64,000 nucleotides of DNA. Source: Aurantiacibacter atlanticus. GTDB lineage: Bacteria > Pseudomonadota > Alphaproteobacteria > Sphingomonadales > Sphingomonadaceae. Of this stretch, positions 45,078 to 54,404 are shown piece after piece (position 1 is the first letter of the stretch; every line of letters begins with the position of its first letter). The stretch lies in the NCBI RefSeq assembly GCF_001077815.2, contig NZ_CP011310.1, forward strand, positions 868,001-932,000. The letters are read 5' to 3'. The position numbers and the translations under genes are program-made. The notes beneath the pieces were generated by a model, which saw only the letters and a list, made by a program, of their open reading frames with translations, was not told where the DNA came from and searched no databases.

Positions 45078-46414
45078 CAGGCGGCTTTCTCCACCGCCTC
45101 GCAGATGCGGTCCACCACGCGATTGACCTGCGCTTCATCATCGCCTTCGGCCATGACACGGATCAGCGGTTCTGTGCCTGATTTGCGGATGACGAGACGG
45201 CCCTTGCCGACAAGTTCCTGTTCAGCGGCGGCAATACAATCCTGCACTGCCTGCGCGGCCAGCGGATCACCGCCTTCATAGCGCACGTTCTTGAGCAATT
45301 GCGGCACTGGATTGAACAGATGCAGCAGCTCGCTGGCTGGCTTGCCCGAACGCACCAGTGCGCATAGCACCTGCAATGCAGCGACGGTGCCATCGCCCGT
45401 AGTGGCATGATCGAGCATTATCATATGGCCCGATTGCTCGCCGCCAAGATTGTATCCGCCCGCCTTCATCGCCTCCAGCACATAACGGTCCCCCACCTTG
45501 GTGCGCACAAGCGAGAGGCCTTGTGCATCGAGAAAGCGTTCAAGCCCGAGATTGGACATGACAGTGGCCACGACGCCGCCGCCTTTAAGCCGCCCCTCCT
45601 TTGCCCAAAGGCTGCCGATCAGCGCCATGATCTGGTCCCCGTCGACCTGGCCGCCCTTTTCATCAATCACGATCAGCCGATCGGCATCGCCATCCAGCGC
45701 AATGCCGATATCCGCGCCTTCCTCCACCACCCGCGCCTTGATGGCATCTAGCGCGGTGGAGCCAACGCCATCATTGATGTTGCGGCCATTGGGCGCGACA
45801 CCCATAGCGATGACCTTGGCGCCCAATTCCCAGATCGCGGTGGGGGTGACGTTATAGGCCGCGCCATGTGCGCAATCGATCACGATGCTCAATCCGTCGA
45901 GCCGCACGTCCTGGGGAAGCGATTGCTTGACGGCGTGGATGTAACGTCCGCTCGCGTCTTCGATGCGCCGTGCCCGGCCAATGGCATCGCCTTCAGCCAG
46001 CAGCTGTTCTTCTGCCATCATCTTTTCGATCGCTTCTTCGTCGGCATCGGACAATTTGAAGCCATCGGGACCAAACAGCTTGATGCCATTATCAGGAAAG
46101 AGGTTGTGACTGGCAGAGATCATCACGCCCAGATCGGCGCGCATTTCGCGGGTGAGCAGAGCAACTGCCGGAGTAGGCAAAGGGCCTGTCATTATGACAT
46201 CCATGCCAACGCTGGTGAATCCTGCAACCAGCGCGTTTTCCATCATATAGCCGGACAGGCGAGTATCCTTGCCGATGACCACGCGGTGCTTGTGATCACC
46301 GCGCAAAAAGCGGCAGCCTGCCGCCTGGCCGACTTTCATCGCCACGGCTGCATTCAGTTTATTGCCATTGGCGCGGCCACGAATGCCATCAGTGCCGAAA
46401 TAGGTGCGTGCCAT
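45077..46414 (-). CDS. glmM: Phosphoglucosamine mutase GlmM
   Basis: Interconverts glucosamine-6-P and glucosamine-1-P for UDP-GlcNAc, the precursor of peptidoglycan and lipid A. The 445-residue protein starts [17 protein letters not shown]. The phosphoserine loop is [26 protein letters not shown], the metal loop is [15 protein letters not shown], the sugar loop is [10 protein letters not shown], and the phosphate-binding loop is [18 protein letters not shown] 46414 is chosen over the in-frame extension to 46528, which lacks family similarity. It is first in an operon with DUF1272 and thiD. Confidence 0.97.
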   Translation of the reverse strand: MARTYFGTDGIRGRANGNKLNAAVAMKVGQAAGCRFLRGDHKHRVVIGKDTRLSGYMMENALVAGFTSVGMDVIMTGPLPTPAVALLTREMRADLGVMISASHNLFPDNGIKLFGPDGFKLSDADEEAIEKMMAEEQLLAEGDAIGRARRIEDASGRYIHAVKQSLPQDVRLDGLSIVIDCAHGAAYNVTPTAIWELGAKVIAMGVAPNGRNINDGVGSTALDAIKARVVEEGADIGIALDGDADRLIVIDEKGGQVDGDQIMALIGSLWAKEGRLKGGGVVATVMSNLGLERFLDAQGLSLVRTKVGDRYVLEAMKAGGYNLGGEQSGHMIMLDHATTGDGTVAALQVLCALVRSGKPASELLHLFNPVPQLLKNVRYEGGDPLAAQAVQDCIAAAEQELVGKGRLVIRKSGTEPLIRVMAEGDDEAQVNRVVDRICEAVEKAA

Positions 46415-46594
46415 AAATCTCTCTTGCCGCGGGTAACTTGCTGCCCCATGCATGCCGCCTCGCGCCCGTATTGTCACGCCCCAAGCAGGCGGGCAGGGTG
46501 GATGACGAAATTTGGATCCGGGATGCAACTTGTGCGGTTCTTGCGCGTTGATTTATGAAGAATCCGGATAGCAAAACAGGAAGGACGGAAATTT

Positions 46595-47206
46595 ATGGCT
46601 TTTTCACTTATCCCGCTACCCTTTGATAATGAGGCAATCGCGCCCGCAATATCGGCGGAAACCTTCAGCTATCATCACGGCAAGCATCACCAGGCTTATA
46701 TCGATAAGACCAATGCTGCCGTTGAAGGTACGGACCACGCTGGTTCATCGCTGGAAGACATTATCGCGGCCGCGCGCGGTTCAAACCCCGGCCTGTTCAA
46801 CAATTCGGCGCAGAGCTGGAACCACGGCTTCTTCTGGCATTCTCTCACGCCTAGCGCTTCTGGCCCTTCCGGCGATCTTGGATCCAAGATTGATGAAGCT
46901 TTCGGCTCGGTTGACGATCTGAAGGGCAAGCTGAAGGAACGCGGCGCTGGACACTTCGCCAGTGGCTGGGTCTGGCTCGCAGAAAAGGGTGGCAAGCTTT
47001 CCATCGAAGAAACGCATGATGGCGATACGCTGGCAGACAGCGATTTCAATCCGCTCCTGACGATCGACCTGTGGGAACACGCCTATTATCTCGATCATCA
47101 GAACGCCCGCCCGAGCTATCTTTCGGCAGTGGCTGATGGCCATCTCAACTGGGATTTCGCCGCTGATAATCTGGCCCGTGGCAGTGCGTGGAAATATCCC
47201 GGCTGA
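46595..47206 (+). CDS. sodB: Iron superoxide dismutase SodB
   Basis: Dismutates superoxide to H2O2 and O2 in the cytoplasm. The 203-residue protein has metal ligands in AETFSYHHGKHHQAYIDK, SAQSWNHGFFWHSL and IDLWEHAYYLDHQNARPSYL. The pattern around the second-sphere residues (AQSWNH, no Gln in the Mn position) favours Fe, though metal use can vary. ATG 46595 follows GGAAGGACGG. A strong terminator follows directly. Monocistronic. Confidence 0.95.
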   Translation: MAFSLIPLPFDNEAIAPAISAETFSYHHGKHHQAYIDKTNAAVEGTDHAGSSLEDIIAAARGSNPGLFNNSAQSWNHGFFWHSLTPSASGPSGDLGSKIDEAFGSVDDLKGKLKERGAGHFASGWVWLAEKGGKLSIEETHDGDTLADSDFNPLLTIDLWEHAYYLDHQNARPSYLSAVADGHLNWDFAADNLARGSAWKYPG

Positions 47207-47227
47207 TCTATAGACAGATAATTGAGG

Positions 47228-47266
47228 AAAAGGCCCGCTCCTTCCACAGAGGGAGCGGGCCTTTTT
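47228..47266 (+). terminator. Rho-independent terminator after sodB
   Basis: A perfect 10-bp stem (ggcccgctcc 47232-47241 with ggagcgggcc 47252-47261), a 10-base loop and five T. The A-rich left flank lets it work also for the convergent permease gene ending at 47290. Confidence 0.9.
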
Positions 47267-47289
47267 CATTTCGCATGCCGATGTGCCGG

Positions 47290-48465
47290 TCAGTCTTCCG
47301 AGAAATCCAGAACACCAGAAGCAAACAATGGCTCTCCGAACAGGAAACCGATAAAATTAGGCTTGCCCAGATGATCGACCAGTGCGGTCAATGTCAGCAG
47401 TATGGGGACGGATAGCAATGCGCCGGCCACGCCCCAGATCCAGCCAAAATAGGATAGCGCCAGCAGGATGGCGATGGGATTCATGGTGAAGCGCGCGCCA
47501 AGGATGCTGGGGGTTATAACATTGGCTTCCACCGTGTGAAGGCCAAGATAGGCAGCCGCAGGAATTAACCCGACAAATACCGAATCCGCCGATCCAAGAC
47601 CGAACAGGCCGAGCAACACGACCATCATTACAGGCCCCAGATATGGCACGAAATTTAGCAGTGCAGCAAGGCCGCCCCACATGACCGGCGCATCCATACC
47701 CATTGCCCATGCACCAAGCGCCACGATCACGCCGATCCCTGTGTTGATAAGGCCGACTGTCAGGATATAGGCGGCAACCCTGTCCTGCACTTCGCGCATT
47801 GCACGTGCAGCCTTCAGGCTGGCGCCAACTTCCTGCCGTTCAAGCAGAAGGCGACGGCGCAGTCGCACGCGCGCCTCGATCATGAAGAAGGCGAGAAGGA
47901 AGGTCAGCAGCGTTTCCAGCACAACCGTCGGCGTTGCAAAGGCAAGTTGCTCCAGCATTGTCGGCCCAGCAAGGACGACCTGCTGCTGCTTCTCATCGCC
48001 TGACAATTCGGCGAACTGGTTGTTCAGATCCGAAATCCAGGCGAAACTCATCTGCAATTCGTTGAAATGTTCCCCCACCTGCCGGGTCATTGCCGGAATT
48101 TCGTCATAGAGAGAAACTGCAGGGGTAAGCACAACCGTCAACGCGAGGGCGAGGATGGCGAAAAACATCAATAGCGCGAGCAAGGACGCAATAAAATTGG
48201 GTATGCCCCAGCTCGCCAGTTTGTCAGCCAAAGGTGACAAGATGATCGTCAGCATCAGCCCCGCCACAAGGGGCAGAAAGACGACAGAGCCGATTGATAG
48301 GACAAAGGGCAGTGCAAGAAACAGGCCGAGGGCGAGTATGACGACCAGCGCCGAAATCAGGCGCAATTCCTGTGCGGCAAATGCCATTGTGCGTCGGCGT
48401 GGTGATGCCTTGCTGGGGCGGGGTGTATCGTCCGCAGGTTGTTCGACTGGTGCCCCCGCGCTCAT
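47290..48465 (-). CDS. AI-2E-family transporter (PerM/YdiK-like)
   Basis: A 391-residue inner-membrane protein. About eight helices include LISALVVILALGLFLALPFVLSIGSVVFLPLVAGLMLTIIL at the start, a central soluble segment, and GGLAALLNFVPYLGPVMMVVLLGLFGL plus LLALSYFGWIWGVAGALLSVPILLTL, which are the family signature (NFIPYLGP, WG..G..L..P). Members have been linked to autoinducer-2 export and Na+/H+ exchange; substrate unknown here. ATG 48465 is preferred over TTG 48486. It is 60 bp downstream of ecfG on the same strand. Confidence 0.9.
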   Translation of the reverse strand: MSAGAPVEQPADDTPRPSKASPRRRTMAFAAQELRLISALVVILALGLFLALPFVLSIGSVVFLPLVAGLMLTIILSPLADKLASWGIPNFIASLLALLMFFAILALALTVVLTPAVSLYDEIPAMTRQVGEHFNELQMSFAWISDLNNQFAELSGDEKQQQVVLAGPTMLEQLAFATPTVVLETLLTFLLAFFMIEARVRLRRRLLLERQEVGASLKAARAMREVQDRVAAYILTVGLINTGIGVIVALGAWAMGMDAPVMWGGLAALLNFVPYLGPVMMVVLLGLFGLGSADSVFVGLIPAAAYLGLHTVEANVITPSILGARFTMNPIAILLALSYFGWIWGVAGALLSVPILLTLTALVDHLGKPNFIGFLFGEPLFASGVLDFSED

Positions 48466-48525
48466 GGCCGCTATCTCTTGTTCCAATGGTAACCGGCGCC
48501 CCTGTTGGCCGGCGAAGGCACTATA

Positions 48526-49161
48526 TTACTTGCCGGGAGCCGCAGCAAGTCCGCGACCAGCGGCTACGTCATCAAGCTCTTCCAGGATCGCGCGGTGTGC
48601 TGCAGGATCCTGAAGGGAGCGATCGGGAATATCGCCATCCTGCAGCATGCTGGACAAGGCAGCGCGGGCGCGGCCCACCCGGCTCTTGATCGTACCCACG
48701 GCGCAGCCGCAGATATTGGCGGCTTCTTCATAGGAAAAGCCGCCTGCACCCACCAGCAGCAGTGCTTCACGGCGTTCAGCAGGAAGGGTCAGCAAGGCGC
48801 GGTGAAGGTCGGACAGGTGAATCGGTTCTTCCTGTCCGGCAGGAGCGGTCAGAATGCGTTCGGCCACACCTTCATCATATTCCCCGCGGAAGCGGTTGCG
48901 ACGCATATCGGTAAGGTAGGCATTGCGCAGAATCACAAAGGTCCAGGCACGCATGGATGTGCCCGGTTCGAACCGTTCCTGCGCAGCCCATGCCTTCAGC
49001 AGGGCTTCCTGCACCAGATCATCGGCCATATCAGGGCGTCCGCAAAGACCGCGGGCAAAGGCGCGCAAATGCGGCACGACTTCGGTCAATTCGCGTTTGA
49101 AATCACGCTTGTCGGAGGCGCTGCGTTCGGGCAGCTCACGTTTTTCAGGGTTCTTGCTCAT
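48526..49161 (-). CDS. ecfG: EcfG-type general stress sigma factor
   Basis: The alphaproteobacterial general stress sigma factor of the ECF15 (EcfG) group, 211 residues. Region 2 includes LRAFARGLCGRPDMADDLVQEALLKAWAAQERFEPGTSMRAWTFVILRNAYLTDMRR, and region 4 includes LLTLPAERREALLLVGAGGFSYEEAANICGCAVGTIKSRVGRARAAL, a helix-turn-helix for the -35 GGAAC element. The start overlaps nepR (ATGA), giving stoichiometric synthesis with its inhibitor. In this system NepR holds EcfG until phosphorylated PhyR takes NepR away. The site at 49485-49511 suggests autoregulation. Confidence 0.96.
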   Translation of the reverse strand: MSKNPEKRELPERSASDKRDFKRELTEVVPHLRAFARGLCGRPDMADDLVQEALLKAWAAQERFEPGTSMRAWTFVILRNAYLTDMRRNRFRGEYDEGVAERILTAPAGQEEPIHLSDLHRALLTLPAERREALLLVGAGGFSYEEAANICGCAVGTIKSRVGRARAALSSMLQDGDIPDRSLQDPAAHRAILEELDDVAAGRGLAAAPGK

Positions 49162-49391
49162 TTGGCCCCGTTTTCGTCAAGCTTCGAAAGCAGGTCTGCA
49201 AAAGCATCGGGAAGCGGTTCATCTAGGACGTTGTCATACAGACGTTTGAGGCCGGTGGTCCATTCAGGATCACCTTTCTTCCCATCCTTGTCATCGGCCT
49301 TGGCTTTGCCGGGCGCTTTTTGAGACGTATCTTTCGCCGCACGGGCGGCCACAGGGTCGCCTTTCGCCTTATCGTCTTCTGGGGATATCAT
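49158..49391 (-). CDS. nepR: NepR anti-sigma factor
   Basis: A 77-residue anti-sigma factor. A charged, disordered N-terminal half (KAKGDPVAARAAKDTSQKAPGKAKADDKDG) precedes the conserved core TTGLKRLYDNVLDEPLPDAFADLLSKLDE, which forms the two helices that bind EcfG or PhyR. It is the first gene of nepR-ecfG and starts about 95 bp from an EcfG-type promoter. PhyR, usually encoded next door, is not in the window. Confidence 0.93.
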   Translation of the reverse strand: MISPEDDKAKGDPVAARAAKDTSQKAPGKAKADDKDGKKGDPEWTTGLKRLYDNVLDEPLPDAFADLLSKLDENGAK

Positions 49392-49484
49392 GCTTTGCCT
49401 TGTTTCCCGTCGTCCAGCCGCGCCCTGATCCAGCAGTTAGCACGGCATGCCTTGTAAATTAGTCTAATTTCTTGCGATGCGGTT

Positions 49485-49511
49485 GGAACGAAATGGTATG
49501 CATATGGTTCC
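49485..49511. promoter_or_regulatory. Overlapping divergent EcfG-type promoters
   Basis: The plus strand has GGAAC (49485-49489), 16 bases, GGTT (49506-49509), facing the histidine kinase. The minus strand has GGAAC (49511-49507), 16 bases, CGTT (49490-49487), facing nepR-ecfG. Both fit the EcfG consensus GGAAC-N16/17-(C/G)GTT. The site is close to palindromic, so each -35 overlaps the other side's -10. Leaders would be about 75 nt (kinase) and 90 nt (nepR). Confidence 0.75.
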
Positions 49512-49591
49512 CCGCATGACAGACAATGTAGGTCATGTCCTATGCGAAACTTGCCGTGGGGCCTGTGAAAGAGCAGTGATTCAATACGGCA

Positions 49592-51292
49592 GTGTGTGCC
49601 CGAGGAGTGAAATTGCAGCATCAATCGGGCCGACGTAGCAGGACAACGCGATGGCTCCTCCGCTATCCGCGTGCCCTGCCGATCGGAATTTTCTTTTTGC
49701 TGGCAACGATCACAGCACTCAGCATTTTTGCCATCGAACGCGGTGATGTGCAGCGCGATGCAGCGCAGCTTGGGGCTCGCTCCACCGCTATCGTTTCTGC
49801 GCTGGAACGCCGCGCCAACGCCAGTAGTGCCTATCTGCGTGCCGGCGCAGCACTTCTGTCGACGATGAATGACGTTCCCGCTGACGATTTCAGGCGCTTC
49901 GTTTCAGAATTGCGGCTTGATGCTGATTATCGCGGGGCTGAAGGCATTGGGTGGGGAAGGATCGTGCAGCCCTCCCAGATAGAAGATTTCAACGCCGATG
50001 CGGCGACAAGCGGCCCCGGCAGCCATGAACTTTACCCGGCGCCCGACGGCAGTCAGCCATTTTCTGTTCCGGTGACATATCTGCAGCCCGATACGGAGCG
50101 TAATCGCCGCGCCTTGGGCTTCGACATGTTTTCAGAGCCAAAACGTCGGACTGCCATGATCGAAGGCGAGCGCACCTCACGCCCCACCGCCAGCGATTCG
50201 ATTGTATTGCAACAGGAAGCCTCCGGCGACGCTCCGGGGTTTGTGATTTACATGCCGGTGTTTGAAGCGAGCCGCGGCGGACGTGTGCTAAAAGGTTTCA
50301 TTTTCAGCCCGTTTAACGCCCGCGATTTCCTGCAGAGCGCGCTGGAACTGGAAGACGCGGGGTCTTACGGCGTACGGCTATATGATGGCGATCCTAGCGC
50401 GGAGGAAACGTCACTGCTTGCCAGCACATTTGAAGAAGCCGACCCCAAGATGCGCCATGTCAACCTGACAGTGACCATAGCCAACAACCCGTTCCACCTC
50501 ATGGTAAGCGAACGTAAAGCTGGCGGGCTTTCGGGGCTGTCCATGGCTACGCTGATCTTCGGAGTGCTTGTTGCTGCGCTGTTGATGTTGCTGGTCCGCA
50601 TGTTGACGCAGCAAGCGCAGGAGGACGAGGCATCGCTCGTCTGGTTTGAAGAGCAGGCGTCGATCCGCAATTCATTGACACGTGAGCTGAACCACAGGGT
50701 GAAAAACACCCTGGCGAATGTACTCTCTATCATCGCGCTGACACGGCGGCGGTCCGACGATGTGGACGATTTTGCCAACGGGCTTGATGGCCGGATCCGC
50801 GCTCTGTCTGCAACGCATGACTTGCTCACCCAGTCGGACTGGGGCTCCACGCCCGTGCGCTCGGTGATTGACGCTGAACTCCTGCCATATGCCAAGGGTG
50901 ATGATCACACGGTAACTGCTACCGGCCCGGATGTTGATCTGGCCCCCAATGATGCGTTGTCGCTGGGTCTTGCTGTGCATGAACTTGCCACCAACGCCGC
51001 CAAATATGGCTCGCTTAGCACCCCGGGTGGTTCTGTCAGTGTGGATTGGCGGCGGGTTGGAGAAGACATTGTCGAGGTGGAGTGGCTCGAACGCGGTGGC
51101 CCCCCCGTTAAGCAGGATATTGAGCGCGGTTTTGGCACCGATCTGATTGAACGGATCGTCGCGCATGAATTGCGCCATCCGGTCAAGTTGGAATTTGAAC
51201 CCGATGGCGTGCGTTGCGTGCTGGTAATCCCGGTCCGCCGCCCAAGCGAATTCATGATCCGCGCCAATCGCAGTGAGCAAGGCAGCCCATAG
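49592..51292 (+). CDS. CHASE-domain sensor histidine kinase of the HRXXN (HWE/HisKA_2) family
   Basis: A membrane sensor kinase of 566 residues. A first helix (LPIGIFFLLATITALSIFAI) and a second (LSMATLIFGVLVAALLMLLVRML, about residue 310) flank a periplasmic CHASE domain (AEGIGWGRIVQPSQIEDFNADAA, ERNRRALGFDMFSEPKRRTAM). The cytoplasmic part has the phosphoacceptor box RELNHRVKNTLANVLSIIALTRR with HRxxN and an ATPase domain with LAVHELATNAAKYGSL and GFGTDLIERIV. HRXXN kinases feed PhyR in Sphingomonas. Start uncertain: GTG 49592, GTG 49607 or TTG 49613 (AGGAG five bases upstream). It is divergent from nepR-ecfG with a shared promoter region. Confidence 0.9.
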   Translation: MCARGVKLQHQSGRRSRTTRWLLRYPRALPIGIFFLLATITALSIFAIERGDVQRDAAQLGARSTAIVSALERRANASSAYLRAGAALLSTMNDVPADDFRRFVSELRLDADYRGAEGIGWGRIVQPSQIEDFNADAATSGPGSHELYPAPDGSQPFSVPVTYLQPDTERNRRALGFDMFSEPKRRTAMIEGERTSRPTASDSIVLQQEASGDAPGFVIYMPVFEASRGGRVLKGFIFSPFNARDFLQSALELEDAGSYGVRLYDGDPSAEETSLLASTFEEADPKMRHVNLTVTIANNPFHLMVSERKAGGLSGLSMATLIFGVLVAALLMLLVRMLTQQAQEDEASLVWFEEQASIRNSLTRELNHRVKNTLANVLSIIALTRRRSDDVDDFANGLDGRIRALSATHDLLTQSDWGSTPVRSVIDAELLPYAKGDDHTVTATGPDVDLAPNDALSLGLAVHELATNAAKYGSLSTPGGSVSVDWRRVGEDIVEVEWLERGGPPVKQDIERGFGTDLIERIVAHELRHPVKLEFEPDGVRCVLVIPVRRPSEFMIRANRSEQGSP

Positions 51293-51415
51293 CGACCTCC
51301 ACGCTGCATCTATGAGGCCAAGGATGAAAGCTACGTCTGCCCTGTCGGAATGAAGGGGTAGGTGGATTTACATCGTGCGGAATGAGCTGCTTGAGGCCCA
51401 ACTTCGCCCGTCGGT

Positions 51416-51802
51416 CTAGGCCGCCTTCCTTGGCTGGCCCAGCAGGGACGCCGCGATATCCTTCAAATCGTCCCTCGTCATTTCTACCGCCGTGCGGTTG
51501 AAGTGCTTTTGCGCGTTGGTGACCCGCGCCAGCAGCGAGCGATAAAACACATCGAGAGACTTCGATACCGGCTGCGACGTATCGAGGCCTGAAAGCAGCG
51601 TGAGCAGGCCCATTTGCGCACGCTCCAGCGCTTTACGGCGTATGTCAGGCCGATCGTGCGCATCGGCCCAAAGTGCGCGTTCCAGTGCGGCCACTGCATC
51701 ATCGAAGCATACGCGCACCAGCCCTTGAGCATCGCAGCCCGAAATCAGGGCCTCGAAATCTACGCGCTTGTAGGCGGCTGCAGGGTCAGTTCGTTTGAGC
51801 AT
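51416..51802 (-). CDS. fliS: Flagellar export chaperone FliS
   Basis: The cytoplasmic chaperone that caps flagellin before export; 128 residues. The start MLKRTDPAAAYKRVDFEALISG carries the family's AAAY motif. Helical segments DAVAALERALWADAHDRPDIRRKALERAQMGLLTLLSGL and VSKSLDVFYRSLLARVTNAQ follow. An ATG at 51820 would add six residues and overlap fliD; ATG 51802 lies 1 bp after the fliD stop and is preferred. Last gene of the cluster on this strand. Confidence 0.9.
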   Translation of the reverse strand: MLKRTDPAAAYKRVDFEALISGCDAQGLVRVCFDDAVAALERALWADAHDRPDIRRKALERAQMGLLTLLSGLDTSQPVSKSLDVFYRSLLARVTNAQKHFNRTAVEMTRDDLKDIAASLLGQPRKAA

Positions 51803-51803
51803 G

Positions 51804-53240
51804 TCAATTATTGCTGCCATTCCAGATTGCGATCTGGTTTTTCAGGAAATCCAGCGTGGATTGCGATGCGGCCACGCGGGCATCGGCGGCGGCAAAGTTC
51901 TTTACCATGCGCTCGCGCAGGACGTCCTGCTGCTCTGCAATACGCTCGCGGCGGTCCTCCAGCCGTTCAAGCTGATCGGTATAGCGGGTTATCGATCCGC
52001 CCAGTGTGCCCGGATCAGTCGCGCTGCCCATGTCGCGGGCAAGATTGTCGATCGTGGCAAAGATGCCGAACGGCCCGACGGTAAACATGGCGCGCGCAGC
52101 GGCGAGGTTATTATCCAGCGTTTCACTCAACCGACTGTTGTCAAGAGTGAAGCTGCCATCGCGCCCGCGCACAAGGCCCAGGTCTGCCAGTGTTGCCGGT
52201 TCGCCTGCGGCAGCGTTCGGCATCACCACCTGAGAGGTAAGGCTTGCGAGTGCTCGTTTCAGCGCCCGTGCCCCCGGATCATTGCCCAATTCGCCACCCA
52301 GCGGCGCAGCAAGTTCTGCCAGGGACGCGGATATATCGTTCAACGCGCCAACGAAATCGCCCATCATGGAGGTGATCTGCTTGGTCTTGTCGGCAAAGGA
52401 AATTTGCGTGGGCTCGCCCTGATTGGTGTCCGTCAGGTTAAGCACTAGCCCGCTGGGCAGGCCGGTCACCTTATTGCCGGCAGACGTCATCTCCACGCCA
52501 TCGAAGAGGAAGGCAGCATCGCTGGCGCTGCCCTTCAGTTGGCCGGTATCGGAGGCCGGAGACCATGCGAGGTAATCGATATTGCCGGCCGCAGGCGAAC
52601 CGCCGCTGCCGCTGGCACCCGTGGCCTCGATCGTGAACGCGCGATCTGCCCCTTCCACGCCTTTCACAACCAGTTTCGCACCGGATGCAATTTCAGCGAC
52701 ATAGGCGTTTAGGCCGCTGCCAGAGCCGCGGATTTTCGCCGCTACATCGGCAAGGGTATCTGTGGCTGAAACGTCGATGGCCAGGGGCGCGCTCCCGCTA
52801 TCGGTGAATGCTCCGCCCGAGATGCTGCCGAAGCGCAGCGTAAGCTGTCCTTCGCCTACAAGGTCAGTACTGGCGGAATAGGCGCTGCTGGCCAGGGTTT
52901 GCGCGCTTGCAAGCTTTGTTACTTCTAGCGAATAGCTGCCGCGTGCATTGCTGCCTGAAAGCACTGATACTAAAGCCACGCCATCATCGCCAATATTCGC
53001 GGTAGGGGCGAGATCGCCATTGCGGATCCGGTCGCCCAGCGCGCTGGACAATTGGCTGAGCAGGTTCTTCAGCTCTGATGCGCCGGAGATCCGGGCCTCC
53101 AGTGCCTCGCTGCGGCTGTCTATCTGTGCGATTTGCGGCAGGAAGCGGGCTTCGGCCATGTCCTGCGCCAGTTTGACCATGTCGACGCCGCTGCCGCCGC
53201 CAAGGGCGGAAACAATGGAGGAGGTTGTGCTGGATTCCAT
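51804..53240 (-). CDS. fliD: Flagellar filament cap protein FliD
   Basis: The hook-associated protein 2 that caps the filament and folds incoming flagellin. The 478-residue protein has the FliD N-terminal coiled region (MVKLAQDMAEARFLPQIAQIDSRSEALEARISGASELKNLLSQL), a beta-rich Ser/Gly/Ala middle (exposed D2-D3 domains), and a C-terminal coiled coil (ITRYTDQLERLEDRRERIAEQQDVLRERMVKNFAAADARVAASQSTLDFLKNQIAIW). 30 bp after flhB. No flagellin gene is in the window. Confidence 0.93.
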   Translation of the reverse strand: MESSTTSSIVSALGGGSGVDMVKLAQDMAEARFLPQIAQIDSRSEALEARISGASELKNLLSQLSSALGDRIRNGDLAPTANIGDDGVALVSVLSGSNARGSYSLEVTKLASAQTLASSAYSASTDLVGEGQLTLRFGSISGGAFTDSGSAPLAIDVSATDTLADVAAKIRGSGSGLNAYVAEIASGAKLVVKGVEGADRAFTIEATGASGSGGSPAAGNIDYLAWSPASDTGQLKGSASDAAFLFDGVEMTSAGNKVTGLPSGLVLNLTDTNQGEPTQISFADKTKQITSMMGDFVGALNDISASLAELAAPLGGELGNDPGARALKRALASLTSQVVMPNAAAGEPATLADLGLVRGRDGSFTLDNSRLSETLDNNLAAARAMFTVGPFGIFATIDNLARDMGSATDPGTLGGSITRYTDQLERLEDRRERIAEQQDVLRERMVKNFAAADARVAASQSTLDFLKNQIAIWNGSNN

Positions 53241-53270
53241 GATACGTAGAACGGGCGCGTACCCTCTCCT

Positions 53271-54404
53271 TTAAGTGGGGATCGAGTGGCCTTCGGCGTC
53301 GAAATGCAGCTCCAGCGGGATGCCTACACGCGGACGCTCAGGCTGCTCACCCCGCTTCAGCGACATCACGAAGGCCAACACGCTGGCGATGGCAGCATAG
53401 AGTTCCGCCCGGATCATCTGTTGTTCGCGCGTGGTGAAATAGATGGCGCGTGCCAGCGTCGGATATTCCAGCACCGGCACCGCCATCTCTGCCGCCATTT
53501 CGCGCATGGCAAGCGCCCTTTCCCCTCGGCCCTTGGCAATCACATAGGGCGCGGATGCAACCGCGGGATCGTAGGCCATTGCGATGGAGAAATGGGTGGG
53601 GTTGGTGATGACGAATTGCGCTTCTTTCATGGCCGGGGCGAGGCCGCCCTTCGCCATGTCCCGCTGCCGCTGGCGGATCGCGGCCTTTTTTTCAGGAGAG
53701 CCGTCCTGCTCCTTGTGCTCGTCGCGCACTTCCTGATTGGTCATCTTCAGCTTGGACAGCCGGCGCACGTACTGGATTGGCCAATCCACCAGCGCAATCA
53801 GCACCAGGCCAGCGGACAGCAGCAGCAGCAGGTTGGCAATCGCATCCCATGCAGCGGAAAGCTGGCCGGTCAATTCGCCGCGGCCCAGTTGCAGGATCGC
53901 CAACAGGTTTGCGCTGCCCCAGAACCACGCGATGGAGCCTAGCAGGCCGAGCTTTGCCAGCCCCTTTCCCAATTCTATCCAACCTTGCGGACCGAACATG
54001 CGCTGAAGGCCGGTGAGCGGATTGAGCTTGGAAGGCTTGGGCTTCAGATTGCCGATCACCCATACACCACCGCCCAGCGTCAATTGCGCGGCCATGGTTG
54101 CCGCGATCACGACTAGCCCCAGCGTCAGGATCGGCGGGACGATCGCCAACACCAGATCCTGCATCATCTGTCCCGGCTGGAAATCTGTGATCGTGGTGCG
54201 ATCGAACGTCCAGCTGCCTTCCGCCGCGGTTTCAATATTGCTCAGTAAGCCGGGCCCTGCCAGCTTCAGCCAAACGGCGCCTACCAGCACGCTGGCCGCC
54301 GTGGCCACTTCCTTGGAACGCAGGACGTTGCCCTTCTTGACCGCGTCCTTTTTGCGCTTTTCCGTTGGCTCGAATGTCTTTTCGCCGGCGGGTTGTTCGC
54401 TCAT
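53271..54404 (-). CDS. flhB: Flagellar type III export switch protein FlhB
   Basis: A membrane component of the export gate that switches from rod/hook to filament substrates. The 377-residue protein starts GEKTFEPTEKRKKDAVKKGNVLRSKEVATA, has four membrane helices, then FlhB-C with the autocleavage site NPTH in FVITNPTHFSIAMAYDP. The tail LKRGEQPERPRVGIPLELHFDAEGHSIPT is extended. Its ATG overlaps the fliR stop by 4 bp. Confidence 0.96.
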   Translation of the reverse strand: MSEQPAGEKTFEPTEKRKKDAVKKGNVLRSKEVATAASVLVGAVWLKLAGPGLLSNIETAAEGSWTFDRTTITDFQPGQMMQDLVLAIVPPILTLGLVVIAATMAAQLTLGGGVWVIGNLKPKPSKLNPLTGLQRMFGPQGWIELGKGLAKLGLLGSIAWFWGSANLLAILQLGRGELTGQLSAAWDAIANLLLLLSAGLVLIALVDWPIQYVRRLSKLKMTNQEVRDEHKEQDGSPEKKAAIRQRQRDMAKGGLAPAMKEAQFVITNPTHFSIAMAYDPAVASAPYVIAKGRGERALAMREMAAEMAVPVLEYPTLARAIYFTTREQQMIRAELYAAIASVLAFVMSLKRGEQPERPRVGIPLELHFDAEGHSIPT

